This document shows positions 28,305 through 37,129 of a DNA stretch of 64,000 nt, one piece after another. The translations under genes and the position numbers were made by a program. Below the pieces are notes generated by a model that was not told the DNA's origin, did no database searches, and saw nothing but the letters and a program-made list of their open reading frames with translations. This DNA is from Granulicella aggregans (GTDB taxonomy: Bacteria; Acidobacteriota; Terriglobia; Terriglobales; Acidobacteriaceae): assembly GCF_025685565.1 (NCBI RefSeq), contig NZ_JAGSYE010000002.1, positions 434,001 to 498,000 on the forward strand, in the 5' to 3' direction. How positions within the stretch are numbered: position 1 is the first letter of the stretch; the number at the start of each line of letters is the position of its first letter.

Positions 28305-29231
28305 ATGCTACGTCCCTACTGGTCAGGTCAGATCCAGATCTCTCTCGTCTCCTTCACCGTGAAGTTGTTCGTCGCCACTGAATCCAAAGGCGAGATCCAC
28401 TTTCACCAGATCAGCCGTAAGACCGGCGAGCGCGTCCGTCACCAGAAGGTCCTCGCCTCTGCGCTCGAACAGTCTCCGGACGAAGCCTCCGACCCCGTCG
28501 CCAAGAACGATATCGTCAAGGGCTACGAGTACAGCAAGGGGCAGTATGTCACCATTGAGCCCGAAGAGATCGAACACCTCCGCGTCCCCTCGAAGCACAC
28601 GGTTGAGGTCACCCAGTTCGTCGACCTGAACGACCTTGCCCCGGAATACCTCGAAAAGCCCTACTTCGTCGTTCCTGAAAACGACCTCCAGACCGAAGCC
28701 TTCGCCGTCGTCCGCCGCGCCCTCGAAAAGACAAAGAAAGCCGCCCTCGGCAAGATCGCCTTCGGCGGTCGCGAGCATGTACTCGCCATCACCGCCGCCC
28801 CCGACGGAGCAGGCATGATGGCCTACACCATGCGCTACCAGGAAGAACTCCGTGACCCAGCCGAATACTTCCGCGACATCAAGAAAGTGGCGATCAACGA
28901 GGACTCGCTCGACCTCGCGGAGACGCTCATCAAGAAGAAGGCCGCGAAGTTCGACCCATCGAAGTTTGTTGATGGCTACGAGGTCGCCCTGAAGGAACTG
29001 GTCGAAGCGAAGGTCAACCACGCTCCTATCCCGAAAGATGAAGCTCCCGCGCCCAAGCGCAACAACGTCGTCAACCTCATGGATGCGCTGCGGAAGAGCC
29101 TCGACAACAAATCTGCCGACTCCTCCGAGCATGCTCAGAAGAAATCTGCGAAGACGGCGAAGAAAGGCATTGCTTTGGTCAAGGCAACAGAGTCCGTCAC
29201 GAAGACCGCGGCAAAGCGCAAGTCCGCGTAG
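28305..29231 (+). CDS. ku: Ku, non-homologous end-joining DNA-end-binding protein
   Basis: Bacterial Ku forms a ring on broken DNA ends and recruits LigD. MLRPYWSGQIQISLVSFTVKLF is the canonical N-terminus, so I choose ATG 28305 over the upstream ATG at 28269, which lacks a ribosome-binding site. HQISRKTGERVRHQKV, VKGYEYSKGQYVTIEPEEIE and YMRYQEELRDP-type elements follow. The C-terminus is Lys/Ala-rich (KKSAKTAKKGIALVKAT), common in Ku and linked to DNA bridging. ligD follows on the same strand after a REP-like palindrome. Confidence 0.94.
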   Translation: MLRPYWSGQIQISLVSFTVKLFVATESKGEIHFHQISRKTGERVRHQKVLASALEQSPDEASDPVAKNDIVKGYEYSKGQYVTIEPEEIEHLRVPSKHTVEVTQFVDLNDLAPEYLEKPYFVVPENDLQTEAFAVVRRALEKTKKAALGKIAFGGREHVLAITAAPDGAGMMAYTMRYQEELRDPAEYFRDIKKVAINEDSLDLAETLIKKKAAKFDPSKFVDGYEVALKELVEAKVNHAPIPKDEAPAPKRNNVVNLMDALRKSLDNKSADSSEHAQKKSAKTAKKGIALVKATESVTKTAAKRKSA

Positions 29232-29260
29232 CTTTTCACCTGCGGCCGCCGCTCTCCAAT

Positions 29261-29323
29261 CTTGTCATCCTTCGCATGGCCTGTTCACAGCTTCATCGTG
29301 AAAAGGCCATGCGGAGGATCTGC
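29261..29323 (+). repeat. REP-like palindrome, copy D, between ku and ligD
   Basis: CTTGTCATCCTTCGCATGGC at the left and GGCCATGCGGAGGATCTGC at the right form a stem of about 15 pairs around a 27-base loop. The outer bases are identical to copies A-C near the GIY-YIG gene 24 kb away. It interrupts an otherwise tight two-gene operon and could stabilise or attenuate the transcript. Confidence 0.7.
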
Positions 29324-29358
29324 TTCACTCCTTACCGCTGCCTGCTCTGAGATACCCG

Positions 29359-32112
29359 ATGACGACAGCAAAGAAAGCCGCCGCTAAAAAGTCCGCAAGG
29401 AAAGCGACACCCGCCACCGCCTCTAACGCCGTCGACGAGCAACTGGCGCGCTACCGCTCCATGCGCGACTTCGGCATCACCGCCGAGCCCTCCGGCGGCC
29501 CGCAAAAGAAGCAGGCGGCTCTCCCCTTCTGCATTCAGAAACACGCCGCCAGCCATCTCCACTACGACTTCCGCTTGGGCTGGAACGGCGTCCTCAAAAG
29601 CTGGGCCGTCGCCAAAGGCCCCAGCTACGTCGTCGCCGACAGACGTCTCGCCGTGCAGGTTGAAGACCACCCCATAGAATACGGCGGCTTCGAAGGCATC
29701 ATCCCCGCCGGTCAATACGGGGGAGGCACGGTCATGCTCTGGGACCAGGGCACCTGGGAGCCACAAGAAGGACATGATGATGTGGATGCGGGCCTCCGCG
29801 ACGGCTCACTCAAGTTCATCCTCAAGGGCACCAAGATGCACGGCAAGTGGGCGCTCGTCCGCATGGGCGGCAAGGCCGCGACCGAGCGAAAACCAAACTG
29901 GCTCCTCATCAAAGAGCACGATGACTTCGAGCGGCCGCCCGATGCTCCAGCGATCACCGAAGAAGAACCGAACTCCGTCGTCACCAAACGGTCCCTCGAA
30001 CAGATCGCCGCGCAGGAAGACCACGTTTGGAACTCCAAAGACACGGCCAAAGGCAAAGCCTGGTACCGCCAGGAGAAGAAGTCTTCATCTGCCCGACCGA
30101 AGGCCAAGCAAGCCGCGGACAATACAACTTCACAGCTGGTCCGTCGGCTGAACTTCGATCCGATCCTCAAGCACCTCACTCCCGAATCGCAGCCTTTGTT
30201 CATCAAGCCCCAGCTAGCTCTCCAGGCCGAAGCCGCGCCCAAAGGACCCGGCTGGCTTCACGAGCTCAAACTCGACGGCTACCGCATCCAGGCCCGCAAG
30301 GATGGCGACAGGGTCCAGATGCTCACCCGCAGTGGTCTTGATTGGACCCACCGTATCCCTTCGATCGCAGACGCGGTCCGTACTCTGCCGGCTGAGAAGG
30401 CAACCCTCGATGGTGAAGTCGTCGTCCTCTCCGAGAACGGCACCACCAACTTTGCTCAACTCCAGGCCGCCTTCCAGGACGGAGCGAACAATCCCCTCAC
30501 CTACTTCTGCTTCGACCTTCTCCATCTGAACGGCCACAGCACCCGCGACCGCCATTTAGTCGATCGCAAAGCTCTGTTGGCAGATCTTCTTGATGGCTTA
30601 GATACCGAGCTAATCCGCCTCAGCGAGCACATCGAGACCAGCGGCCAGGAGATGTTTCAGCACGCCTGCGCCCTGCACGCCGAAGGCATCATCTCCAAGC
30701 GTTCGCAGTCGCAGTATGTCTCGAGCCGCAACGGCGACTGGCTCAAGCTGAAATGCCTGCACGAACAGGAGTTCGTCATCGGCGGCTACACGCTACCCTC
30801 GAACGGCATCCACGGCGTCGGCGCTCTGCTCCTCGGCTACTACGAGGATGACAAACTGATCTACGCCGGGCGCACCGGCACCGGCTTCAACCAGAAGACG
30901 CACCGCAGCACTCGCGATAAGCTTGACGCTCTCGCAGCATCGCAATCGCCCTTCGCAGAGATCCCATCCGCCGCCCGCAAAGGCGCGAAGTGGGTCAAGC
31001 CGAAGCTCGTCGCGCAGGTCCGCTTCGCCACATGGACCGCAGACCTGCAACTACGTCAGGCCGCCTTCCTCGGTCTGCGCGAAGACAAGCCCGCGAAGGA
31101 GGTAGTCCGCGAAGAAGCCGCTCCGACACCAAAGCGTTCACGCACGCAACCTGCGAAGGCCGCCACTCACCGCCTCGCTCCCAAAGCCGCCGCGAAGGTC
31201 TCACCCGCTAAAGAAGAAGAAAAGGCACCGGTCCGCCTCACCCACCCCGACAAGGTCCTCGACCCCGAATCCGGCCTCACTAAGCAGGCCCTCGCTGATT
31301 ATTACTGGGCCATAGCCGAAGCCATGCTGCCCCACATTGCCGGCCGCCCGCTCAGCCTCGTGCGCTGCCCCGAAGGCGCAGCCTCCGAGTGCTTCTACCA
31401 GAAGCACGTCACCTCGATGCTCCCCAAAGACATCGCGACGGTCATGGTCACAGATAAAAAGTCCGGCAAGCCCGAGCCCTACATCACCTTAGATACCCGC
31501 GAGACCCTCGCCGGGCTTGCCCAAATGAGCGTCCTCGAGATCCATCCCTGGGGCTCAAAGAACGATGACCTCGAGCACCCGGACCGCATCGTCATCGACC
31601 TCGATCCGGACACCTCGATCGCATGGTCTGTCCTCGCCGAAGCCGCCTCCAACGTCCGCAAACGCCTGAAGCAGCTTGGCCTCGAAAGCTTCCTGAAGAC
31701 CACCGGTGGCAAAGGCCTCCACATCGTCGCTCCCATCGAGCCCGAACAAGATTGGAAGACCATCAAGGTCTTCGCCCGCAGCCTCGCACTCGCGATGGAG
31801 AAAGCCTCTCCTTCGCTTTATCTCTCGAAGATGACGAAGTCCGCTCGCGTGGGAAAGATCTATATCGACTACCTCCGCAACGAACGCGGAGCCACCGCCG
31901 TCGCCCCCTACTCACCTCGTGCACGCGCCGGGGTCAACGTGTCCATGCCACTCTCCTGGAAAGAACTTGAAGCGGACGCGCTTCCAAAGTTCAGCGTCAC
32001 GAATCTTATAGAGTGGAAGCCCCGCCTCAAGAAAGATCCCTGGAAGGGCATCCTCACGCTCCGCCAGAAGCTAACCGCCCAGGCGATCGAATCACTTCGC
32101 CCGGCGAAGTAA
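29359..32112 (+). CDS. ligD: LigD, multifunctional end-joining ligase (PE-LIG-POL)
   Basis: LigD ends, fills and seals double-strand breaks together with Ku. Three domains are visible in order: phosphoesterase at about 30-200 (HLHYDFRL at 66-73, AVAKGP), ATP-dependent ligase at about 280-590 (nucleotidyl-accepting K304 in HELKLDGYR, DGEVV, CFDLLHLNG, DWLKLKC), and primase-polymerase at about 630-910 (D747/D749 in VIDLDPD, KTTGGKGLHIVAP). The 917-residue length is normal. A Lys/Ala/Pro-rich linker separates ligase and polymerase. The N-terminal KKAAAKKSARKAT tail resembles the tail of Ku. Confidence 0.96.
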   Translation: MTTAKKAAAKKSARKATPATASNAVDEQLARYRSMRDFGITAEPSGGPQKKQAALPFCIQKHAASHLHYDFRLGWNGVLKSWAVAKGPSYVVADRRLAVQVEDHPIEYGGFEGIIPAGQYGGGTVMLWDQGTWEPQEGHDDVDAGLRDGSLKFILKGTKMHGKWALVRMGGKAATERKPNWLLIKEHDDFERPPDAPAITEEEPNSVVTKRSLEQIAAQEDHVWNSKDTAKGKAWYRQEKKSSSARPKAKQAADNTTSQLVRRLNFDPILKHLTPESQPLFIKPQLALQAEAAPKGPGWLHELKLDGYRIQARKDGDRVQMLTRSGLDWTHRIPSIADAVRTLPAEKATLDGEVVVLSENGTTNFAQLQAAFQDGANNPLTYFCFDLLHLNGHSTRDRHLVDRKALLADLLDGLDTELIRLSEHIETSGQEMFQHACALHAEGIISKRSQSQYVSSRNGDWLKLKCLHEQEFVIGGYTLPSNGIHGVGALLLGYYEDDKLIYAGRTGTGFNQKTHRSTRDKLDALAASQSPFAEIPSAARKGAKWVKPKLVAQVRFATWTADLQLRQAAFLGLREDKPAKEVVREEAAPTPKRSRTQPAKAATHRLAPKAAAKVSPAKEEEKAPVRLTHPDKVLDPESGLTKQALADYYWAIAEAMLPHIAGRPLSLVRCPEGAASECFYQKHVTSMLPKDIATVMVTDKKSGKPEPYITLDTRETLAGLAQMSVLEIHPWGSKNDDLEHPDRIVIDLDPDTSIAWSVLAEAASNVRKRLKQLGLESFLKTTGGKGLHIVAPIEPEQDWKTIKVFARSLALAMEKASPSLYLSKMTKSARVGKIYIDYLRNERGATAVAPYSPRARAGVNVSMPLSWKELEADALPKFSVTNLIEWKPRLKKDPWKGILTLRQKLTAQAIESLRPAK

Positions 32113-32124
32113 CTCCTCGCCAGA

Positions 32125-32237
32125 GCCGTCATTCTGAGGCGAAGCCGAAGAATCCCCGCATTTCGCCCGTGCCGCCACCAGACTCCTGGGCCCAAAGAAC
32201 GAAACGCGGGGATCTTCACTACGTTCAGAATGACGGC
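32125..32237. repeat. Long imperfect palindrome behind ligD
   Basis: The left arm begins GCCGTCATTCTGAGGCGAAG and continues to CGCATTTCG (about 32125-32165). The right arm begins CGAAACGCGGGGATC and ends GTTCAGAATGACGGC (about 32200-32236). The ends pair well, the middle less well. It separates the convergent ligD and amidinohydrolase genes, and it shares a GAAGAATCCCCGC core with 19330-19352. Confidence 0.6.
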
Positions 32238-32260
32238 CACGATGGTGTGATCTGCCTCGT

Positions 32261-33157
32261 CTACGTCAGACGCGGCGCATCCAACGCCTTACCCAATTTC
32301 ATCACCAGGCATTTCGCCGCCCCGCCAGCCCGCAGAAACTCGCTCAACTCCACTTGAACTACCTCAAAATCAAGCGAACTCAGGCGAGCCAATAACTCCT
32401 CGCTGATCCGGTTCAAGATAATGGTCGAACCAATATTCACCGCATTGCAGGCAAACCGCACCGCATCCGCCTCCTCCACCACGATCCGACTGTCCTCCGG
32501 GTAGAACGCCTCAATCTCCCGCAACGAATCCGCGCCAAACGCCGCAGGATAGTACATCACGTACCCTCCCACCAACGGGGCGAAGCACGTATCCAGGTGA
32601 TAGAACCGCGGGTCAATCAACTCCAGCCCGACAACCTCCACGCCCCACGCCGCTCGCAGCAAATCGTGGCTCGACTCCAGCGTCCTCGTCCCATACCCCA
32701 CCCAAAGCCGCGTCCCATCTTCGCTGAAGAGCGCATCGCCTTCGCCTTCAAACGGTGTCTCACGCGCAACGTCCAAGACCTTGTATCCCTGCTCCGCAAA
32801 CCAGCGTCTAAAGTGCGGCTCCTCTCCCTGCCGCTCCGGATGGAAGAAGCTGCTGATCGCCACCTCGCCGTTATAGAGAAGCCCGGCGTTCGCCGTAAAC
32901 ACCATATCGGGAGAGCCCGGCTGTGGTTCGACCAATAACACGTCGGCCACCTCCGAGACAGCAGCGTATAGGTTCTGCCACTGCTTCATCGCCAGGTCGC
33001 GCGACGCGTTATGAACGTTGCCCGTCATCCACGGATTGATCACGTAGTCCACGTCGTAGAGGTGCGGCGCGCACATCAAAAGCTGAGGTCTCGCACTCGA
33101 AAGGATGGAAACTGCGTTTATGGCATTGGGGTTCAGGTTGGTTACAGACGTACTCAT
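32261..33157 (-). CDS. Amidinotransferase / dimethylarginine dimethylaminohydrolase-like enzyme
   Basis: The 298-residue protein belongs to the guanidine-modifying pentein superfamily: PGSPDMVFTANAGLL, FEGEGDALF (acidic substrate residues), YHLDTCFAPL (histidine) and GGAAKCLVMKL with the nucleophilic cysteine at C283. Such enzymes hydrolyse or transfer the amidino group of arginine derivatives (DDAH, ornithine-forming variants). The exact substrate is not readable. Candidate ARG boxes lie 52-75 bases upstream of the start, consistent with arginine-linked regulation. Confidence 0.82.
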   Translation of the reverse strand: MSTSVTNLNPNAINAVSILSSARPQLLMCAPHLYDVDYVINPWMTGNVHNASRDLAMKQWQNLYAAVSEVADVLLVEPQPGSPDMVFTANAGLLYNGEVAISSFFHPERQGEEPHFRRWFAEQGYKVLDVARETPFEGEGDALFSEDGTRLWVGYGTRTLESSHDLLRAAWGVEVVGLELIDPRFYHLDTCFAPLVGGYVMYYPAAFGADSLREIEAFYPEDSRIVVEEADAVRFACNAVNIGSTIILNRISEELLARLSSLDFEVVQVELSEFLRAGGAAKCLVMKLGKALDAPRLT

Positions 33158-33206
33158 CTCACATGGCCTCGACCTTGAGCTTGGCAGCCGCCAAATGCCG
33201 CGTCAA

Positions 33207-33245
33207 CATGAATGATTATTCGGAAAAAGATGAATATACATGCTT
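33207..33245 (-). promoter_or_regulatory. Candidate tandem ARG boxes upstream of the amidinohydrolase
   Basis: TGAATGATTATTCG (33209-33222) fits the ArgR consensus TGAAT-N4-ATTCA except for the last base. A weaker half (TGAATATACATG) starts 22 bases later; ArgR boxes typically occur in pairs about 21 bases apart. Position and gene function agree; whether ArgR exists in this genome is unknown. Confidence 0.4.
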
Positions 33246-33339
33246 GAAAATCCCATCAAATCGACCAGTTTGTTTCACAACGGCAATGCCCAAAAAGGCA
33301 CAGCCAATACAGGAAGCCGATAAGTAAACTACTTCAGCT

Positions 33340-33369
33340 TTGCTTATCCTGCGTTACCAGAGTTATACT
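33340..33369 (+). promoter_or_regulatory. Candidate promoter of the small leader-controlled gene
   Basis: TTGCTT (33340-33345) and TATACT (33364-33369) are spaced by 18 bases. The predicted first base is about 33376, giving a 5' leader of about 137 nt ahead of the ATG at 33513. Confidence 0.55.
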
Positions 33370-33375
33370 CGCGCC

Positions 33376-33512
33376 ACTGAGGGCATGCCCCCGTAGTCGC
33401 TCAACCCAGCCGACTCCAGCCCTTCACAACGCAACAAATCGCTGACCGGGCTAACCGCCCTTGGCCCACCTCGCAAGTCTGGTGACCTGCAACTCCTCTT
33501 CAAGGAGCTCTT
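33376..33512 (+). promoter_or_regulatory. Structured 5' leader with Shine-Dalgarno hairpin
   Basis: The leader is GC-rich and contains several local complementarities (GGGCATGCCC; GGGCTAACCGCCC). Just before the start codon CTCCT (33493-33497) can pair with AGGAG (33503-33507) around a 5-base loop, hiding the Shine-Dalgarno, which ends 5 bases before the ATG. It matches no riboswitch class I know. It may be a translational switch, a thermosensor or simply a stabilising leader. Confidence 0.4.
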
Positions 33513-33743
33513 ATGTCAACTCACGAAAGCTCAGTGCCGAAGCCTCATCAATCCGGCAGCTGGAACGTCATACGATCCAAGTCGGTGCCTTCCGGGGTAA
33601 GCGGATCGCACTCTGTCGCAAAGCCAGACGCTCTCAAAGCGACCGATGAGAGCGTTCTCAACAAAGAAGAGCAGGCTGCTTCAAACACACGCAAGCAGCT
33701 CAGGGTGTTTCCGTCGCTCGACCCTGCACTTCTCAAACACTAA
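33513..33743 (+). CDS. Small hydrophilic protein of unknown function
   Basis: The 76-residue product (MSTHESSVPKPHQSGSWNVI ... LRVFPSLDPALLKH) is rich in Ser, Lys and Pro, with no signal peptide or membrane helix. Four independent signals support a real gene: a sigma-70-like promoter, an AAGGAG ribosome-binding site 5 bases from the ATG, a stop, and a strong terminator 13 bases after it. No family is recognised; SGSWNVIRSKS faintly recalls small DUF2188-like stress proteins. It is a single-gene transcript between the amidinohydrolase and the RND genes. Confidence 0.7.
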   Translation: MSTHESSVPKPHQSGSWNVIRSKSVPSGVSGSHSVAKPDALKATDESVLNKEEQAASNTRKQLRVFPSLDPALLKH

Positions 33744-33756
33744 TCTCCGCACACTA

Positions 33757-33799
33757 AAAGAAGGCGCCCGCTTGATCTACAAGCGGGCGCTTTCTTTTT
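33757..33799. terminator. Rho-independent terminator, probably bidirectional
   Basis: GCGCCCGCTTG (33764-33774) pairs perfectly with CAAGCGGGCGC (33780-33790) around a 5-base loop, followed on the plus strand by TTTCTTTTT. The preceding AAAAGAA could serve the RND operon, which ends at 33816 on the other strand. Confidence 0.88.
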
Positions 33800-33815
33800 G
33801 CCTTCAGACACTGTC

Positions 33816-36800
33816 CTACGGAGTTACAGTCGACGGCGGCAGTTCGTTCCCGTTCTCCTTCTTCTTACCCTTCGAGAACATTCCCAGGAAGGTCTTCAGC
33901 AGAACGTATAGCACCGGGATAAACACCAGGTTCAGGATCGTCGACAGGATCATTCCGCCAACGATCGCCGTACCTACCGAGTGCCTTCCATAAGCGCCCG
34001 CACCCGTCGCGAAGTAGAGCGGCAACACGCCCAGGATGAACGCGATCGAGGTCATCAGAATCGGCCTCAAGCGAAGCTCCGCCGCCACGATCGCCGCCTC
34101 GATGATGCTCTTGCCATGCTCCAGTTGCTGCTCGGCAAACTCGACGATAAGAATCGAGTTCTTCGCCGAGAGACCAATCAGCATGACGAGACCGATCTGC
34201 ACGTAGACGTCATCTACCAGCCCGCGGAAGGAGACCAGCGACAGCGCTCCAAGGATCGCCATCGGCACCGCCAACAGGATGATGAACGGCAGCGCGAAGC
34301 TCTCGTATTGCGCCGCCAACGCAAGGTACACAACCAGCAGACCGAGGCCAAAGATGATGATCGCCTTACCGGAAGACTCGATCTCTTCGAGAGCGATACC
34401 GGTCCACGAGTAGCTCATGCCCTGCAGCTTGAACTTGTTGAACAGGGTCACCATGTTCTCAAGCCCCTGCCCGGAGCTAAGCCCCGGAGCCGGCGAACCA
34501 TCAATCTCCGCCGAACGGAAGAGGTTGTAGTGGTTGATGACCTGCGGACCAGAGGTCTCCGTCACCATCACGAGGTTCTCGAGCGGCACCATCTGATTCG
34601 TATTCGACCTGACGTAGTACCCCTTCAGGTCGTTCGCGCTGCGCCGGAACATCTGGTCAGCCTGCACGTACACGCGATACGAACGATTGTTGAAGTCAAA
34701 GTCGTTCACATAGCTCGAGCCCATGAAGGTCGACATCGCCGCCGTAATCTGATCGAGCGGCACGCCCATCGTCTTGGCCTTCTCGCGATCAAACGTCACC
34801 TGAAGCTGCGGATCGTTCGCGGTGAAGGTCGTGTTGAGCGCGGTCAGCCCTGACCCAGGCGCACGCGACGCGCCGACGATCTGGTGCGCCACGCGATCGA
34901 TATCGGTGAACGTGTTGCGGCCAGCATCCTGCAGCATGAACTGGAATCCGCCCACAGTTCCGAGACCAGCGATCGCCGGAGGTTCCGCAGCGAACAGGAT
35001 GCCGCCCGGCACCATGAAGAGCTTCGGCCCGATCCGCGCTACGATCTCTTTCGCGGAGTGTCCAGCGCCCTTCTTCGTGCGCTCGTCGATCGGCTTCAAC
35101 GGCGCGAAGATCAATCCAGCGTTCGGCGAACTTCCGCCGGCCAGCGAGAAGCCCATGACCGAAAAAGTTCCGAAGACGTCATCGTCCTGCCGCACGAGGT
35201 CCGCGCCACGAGCGGCAAACTCCGACGTATACGAGAGCGAAGCTCCCGGAGGCGTCTGCACGATGATCAGGAAATAGCTCTGGTCTTCGGCCGGGATGAA
35301 CGCCGTTGGCACATGGTTGTACATGTATCCCGTCAGCCCCAGCGACAGGAGGAAGAGCACCAGCACCGCCCAGCGCCACGCAACAACCCACTCTGCAATC
35401 TTCGCGTAGACCTTGATCGTCTTCCGGATCAGGGCTTCAATCGGATTCAGAATCAGCCCCAGCAGGCCCGTCGGACGTGACTGCGGTCGAAGCAGAATCG
35501 CCGCCAACGCCGGCGACAGCGTAAGCGCGTTGAACGCGGAGATCGCAATCGCGAAGGCAATCGTCAGCGAGAACTGCTTGTACAGAATGCCTGTGGTACC
35601 GGGGAAGAAGCTGACCGGCACAAACACGGAGATCAATACCAGCGACGTAGCAATAACGGCACTAGTAACCTCGGCCATCGCGACGCTGGTTGCATGGTGC
35701 GCATCGCGGCTCTCGCTGATCTCGCCTCGCTCCACCTCTTCTTCAAGATGTCGCTGGACATTCTCGATGACCACGATCGCGTCGTCAACGACTAGCCCCG
35801 TAGCGAGCGTGATTCCGAAGAGCGTCAGCGAGTTGATGGAGAAGCCGAAGATCTTGATGAACGCGAACGTTCCCACGAGCGACACAGGAATCGTCACCGC
35901 GGGAATGATAGTTGCGCGCCAGTCCTGGAGGAACAGGAAGATCACGACGATGACGATGATGATTGCCTCAGCCAGCGTCGTCTCAACCTCTTTGATCGAG
36001 TCCGACACAACCAGCGTCGAGTCAACCGCAACGACATAGTCCATGCCCGGAGGGAACGACTTCTTCAGCTCCGCGAGGACCGCTTCGCACTGCTGCTTCA
36101 CCGAAAGGGCATTTGCAGTCGAGAGCTGCTGCACGCCGAGTCCGACTGCGTCGCCGCCCGAGAACTTCAGGTCCGTGTTGTAGTTCTCAGCACCAATCTC
36201 TGCGCGCCCCACGTCCTTCAGCAACACGATGCCGTTCGCCGTCGTGCTGTTCTTGATCACGATGTTCTCGAACTGCTTGGCGTCGGCCAAACGCCCCGCA
36301 ACCCTCACCGCGATCTGGAAGCTCTGCTTTGGGTCGGACGGCGGAATGCCCAACTGTCCGGCGGGAACTTCGATGTTCTGTTCAGCCAGTGCATTCGTCA
36401 CGTCAAGCGCTGTCAACTGCCGCGCCGCAAGCTTCGCGGGATCGAGCCAGAGACGCATCGCGTACTTACGTTCGCCGAAGATGACCACTGCGCCGACGCC
36501 CTTCACGCGCTTGAGAGCATCCGCAACGTACACGTCGAGGTAGTTCGAAATGAAAAGAGGTGAAAGCGAGTGGTCCGGTGAGATGAATCCGATCGCCAGC
36601 ACGAAGTTTGCATTCGCCTTGGTGATCGAGATGCCGGTGTTATTGACTGCCGCAGGCAGACGGCCCGAGACGGACGACACACGGTTCTGAACGTCTACAG
36701 CGGCGATATCCAGATCGTAGCCGGTATCGAATGTCGCGGTAATGGTCGAGGTTCCATCGTTCGAACTCGTTGAGCTGATGTACCGCATCCCCTCGACGCC

Positions 36801-37010
36801 ATTGATCGACTGCTCGAGAATCGTGGTTACGGCCGACTCGACGTCCTTCGAGTTGGCGCCGATGTAGTTGCAGCTCACCACGACCTGCGGAGGCGCAAGG
36901 TCCGGATACAGAGAGATAGGCAGCGTCGGGATGCACACCGCTCCGGCCAGCACAATAAGCAGCGCGCAGACCGTAGCGAAGATCGGGCGGCGAATGAAAA
37001 AATCTACCAA
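33816..37010 (-). CDS. RND efflux pump inner-membrane transporter (HAE1/AcrB type)
   Basis: The 1064-residue protein is a full HAE1 transporter: MVDFFIRRPIFATVCALLIVLAG start, two porter domains, 12 membrane helices, and GLVVDDAIVVIENVQRH with the paired aspartates of the proton relay in TM4. FGLGLLVVYLALAAQYES and LVMLIGLSAKNSILIVEFA are the second-half hallmarks. It exports drugs or organic compounds across both membranes with the adaptor encoded upstream. No TolC-like outer membrane gene is nearby, so a shared one must be used. Confidence 0.95.
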   Translation of the reverse strand: MVDFFIRRPIFATVCALLIVLAGAVCIPTLPISLYPDLAPPQVVVSCNYIGANSKDVESAVTTILEQSINGVEGMRYISSTSSNDGTSTITATFDTGYDLDIAAVDVQNRVSSVSGRLPAAVNNTGISITKANANFVLAIGFISPDHSLSPLFISNYLDVYVADALKRVKGVGAVVIFGERKYAMRLWLDPAKLAARQLTALDVTNALAEQNIEVPAGQLGIPPSDPKQSFQIAVRVAGRLADAKQFENIVIKNSTTANGIVLLKDVGRAEIGAENYNTDLKFSGGDAVGLGVQQLSTANALSVKQQCEAVLAELKKSFPPGMDYVVAVDSTLVVSDSIKEVETTLAEAIIIVIVVIFLFLQDWRATIIPAVTIPVSLVGTFAFIKIFGFSINSLTLFGITLATGLVVDDAIVVIENVQRHLEEEVERGEISESRDAHHATSVAMAEVTSAVIATSLVLISVFVPVSFFPGTTGILYKQFSLTIAFAIAISAFNALTLSPALAAILLRPQSRPTGLLGLILNPIEALIRKTIKVYAKIAEWVVAWRWAVLVLFLLSLGLTGYMYNHVPTAFIPAEDQSYFLIIVQTPPGASLSYTSEFAARGADLVRQDDDVFGTFSVMGFSLAGGSSPNAGLIFAPLKPIDERTKKGAGHSAKEIVARIGPKLFMVPGGILFAAEPPAIAGLGTVGGFQFMLQDAGRNTFTDIDRVAHQIVGASRAPGSGLTALNTTFTANDPQLQVTFDREKAKTMGVPLDQITAAMSTFMGSSYVNDFDFNNRSYRVYVQADQMFRRSANDLKGYYVRSNTNQMVPLENLVMVTETSGPQVINHYNLFRSAEIDGSPAPGLSSGQGLENMVTLFNKFKLQGMSYSWTGIALEEIESSGKAIIIFGLGLLVVYLALAAQYESFALPFIILLAVPMAILGALSLVSFRGLVDDVYVQIGLVMLIGLSAKNSILIVEFAEQQLEHGKSIIEAAIVAAELRLRPILMTSIAFILGVLPLYFATGAGAYGRHSVGTAIVGGMILSTILNLVFIPVLYVLLKTFLGMFSKGKKKENGNELPPSTVTP

Positions 37011-37028
37011 GTCAAACCTCTAAGTGCG

Positions 37029-37121
37029 CGTTGTACGTTATTCGTCGTTCGTTGTTCGTAAAATCAGGCCGCGGTGTCCGTATCCAACAAACGAACAACG
37101 TGCAACGTAGAACGAACAACG
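37029..37121. repeat. Inverted repeat between adaptor and pump genes
   Basis: Left arm CGTTGTACGTTATTCGTCG (37029-37047) continues to GTTCGT at 37059; the right arm ACGAACAACGTGCAACGTAG (37091-37110) continues to 37121. The arms are imperfect inverted copies built from short GTTCGT units. The repeat sits between two genes expected to be co-transcribed. Confidence 0.5.
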
Positions 37122-37129
37122 GCCTTCGC

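Noticed and set aside
33376-33512. Known riboswitch (SAM, c-di-GMP, preQ1, fluoride types) in the leader of the small gene
   Set aside because: None of the conserved cores of these classes could be placed; the leader is reported only as structured.
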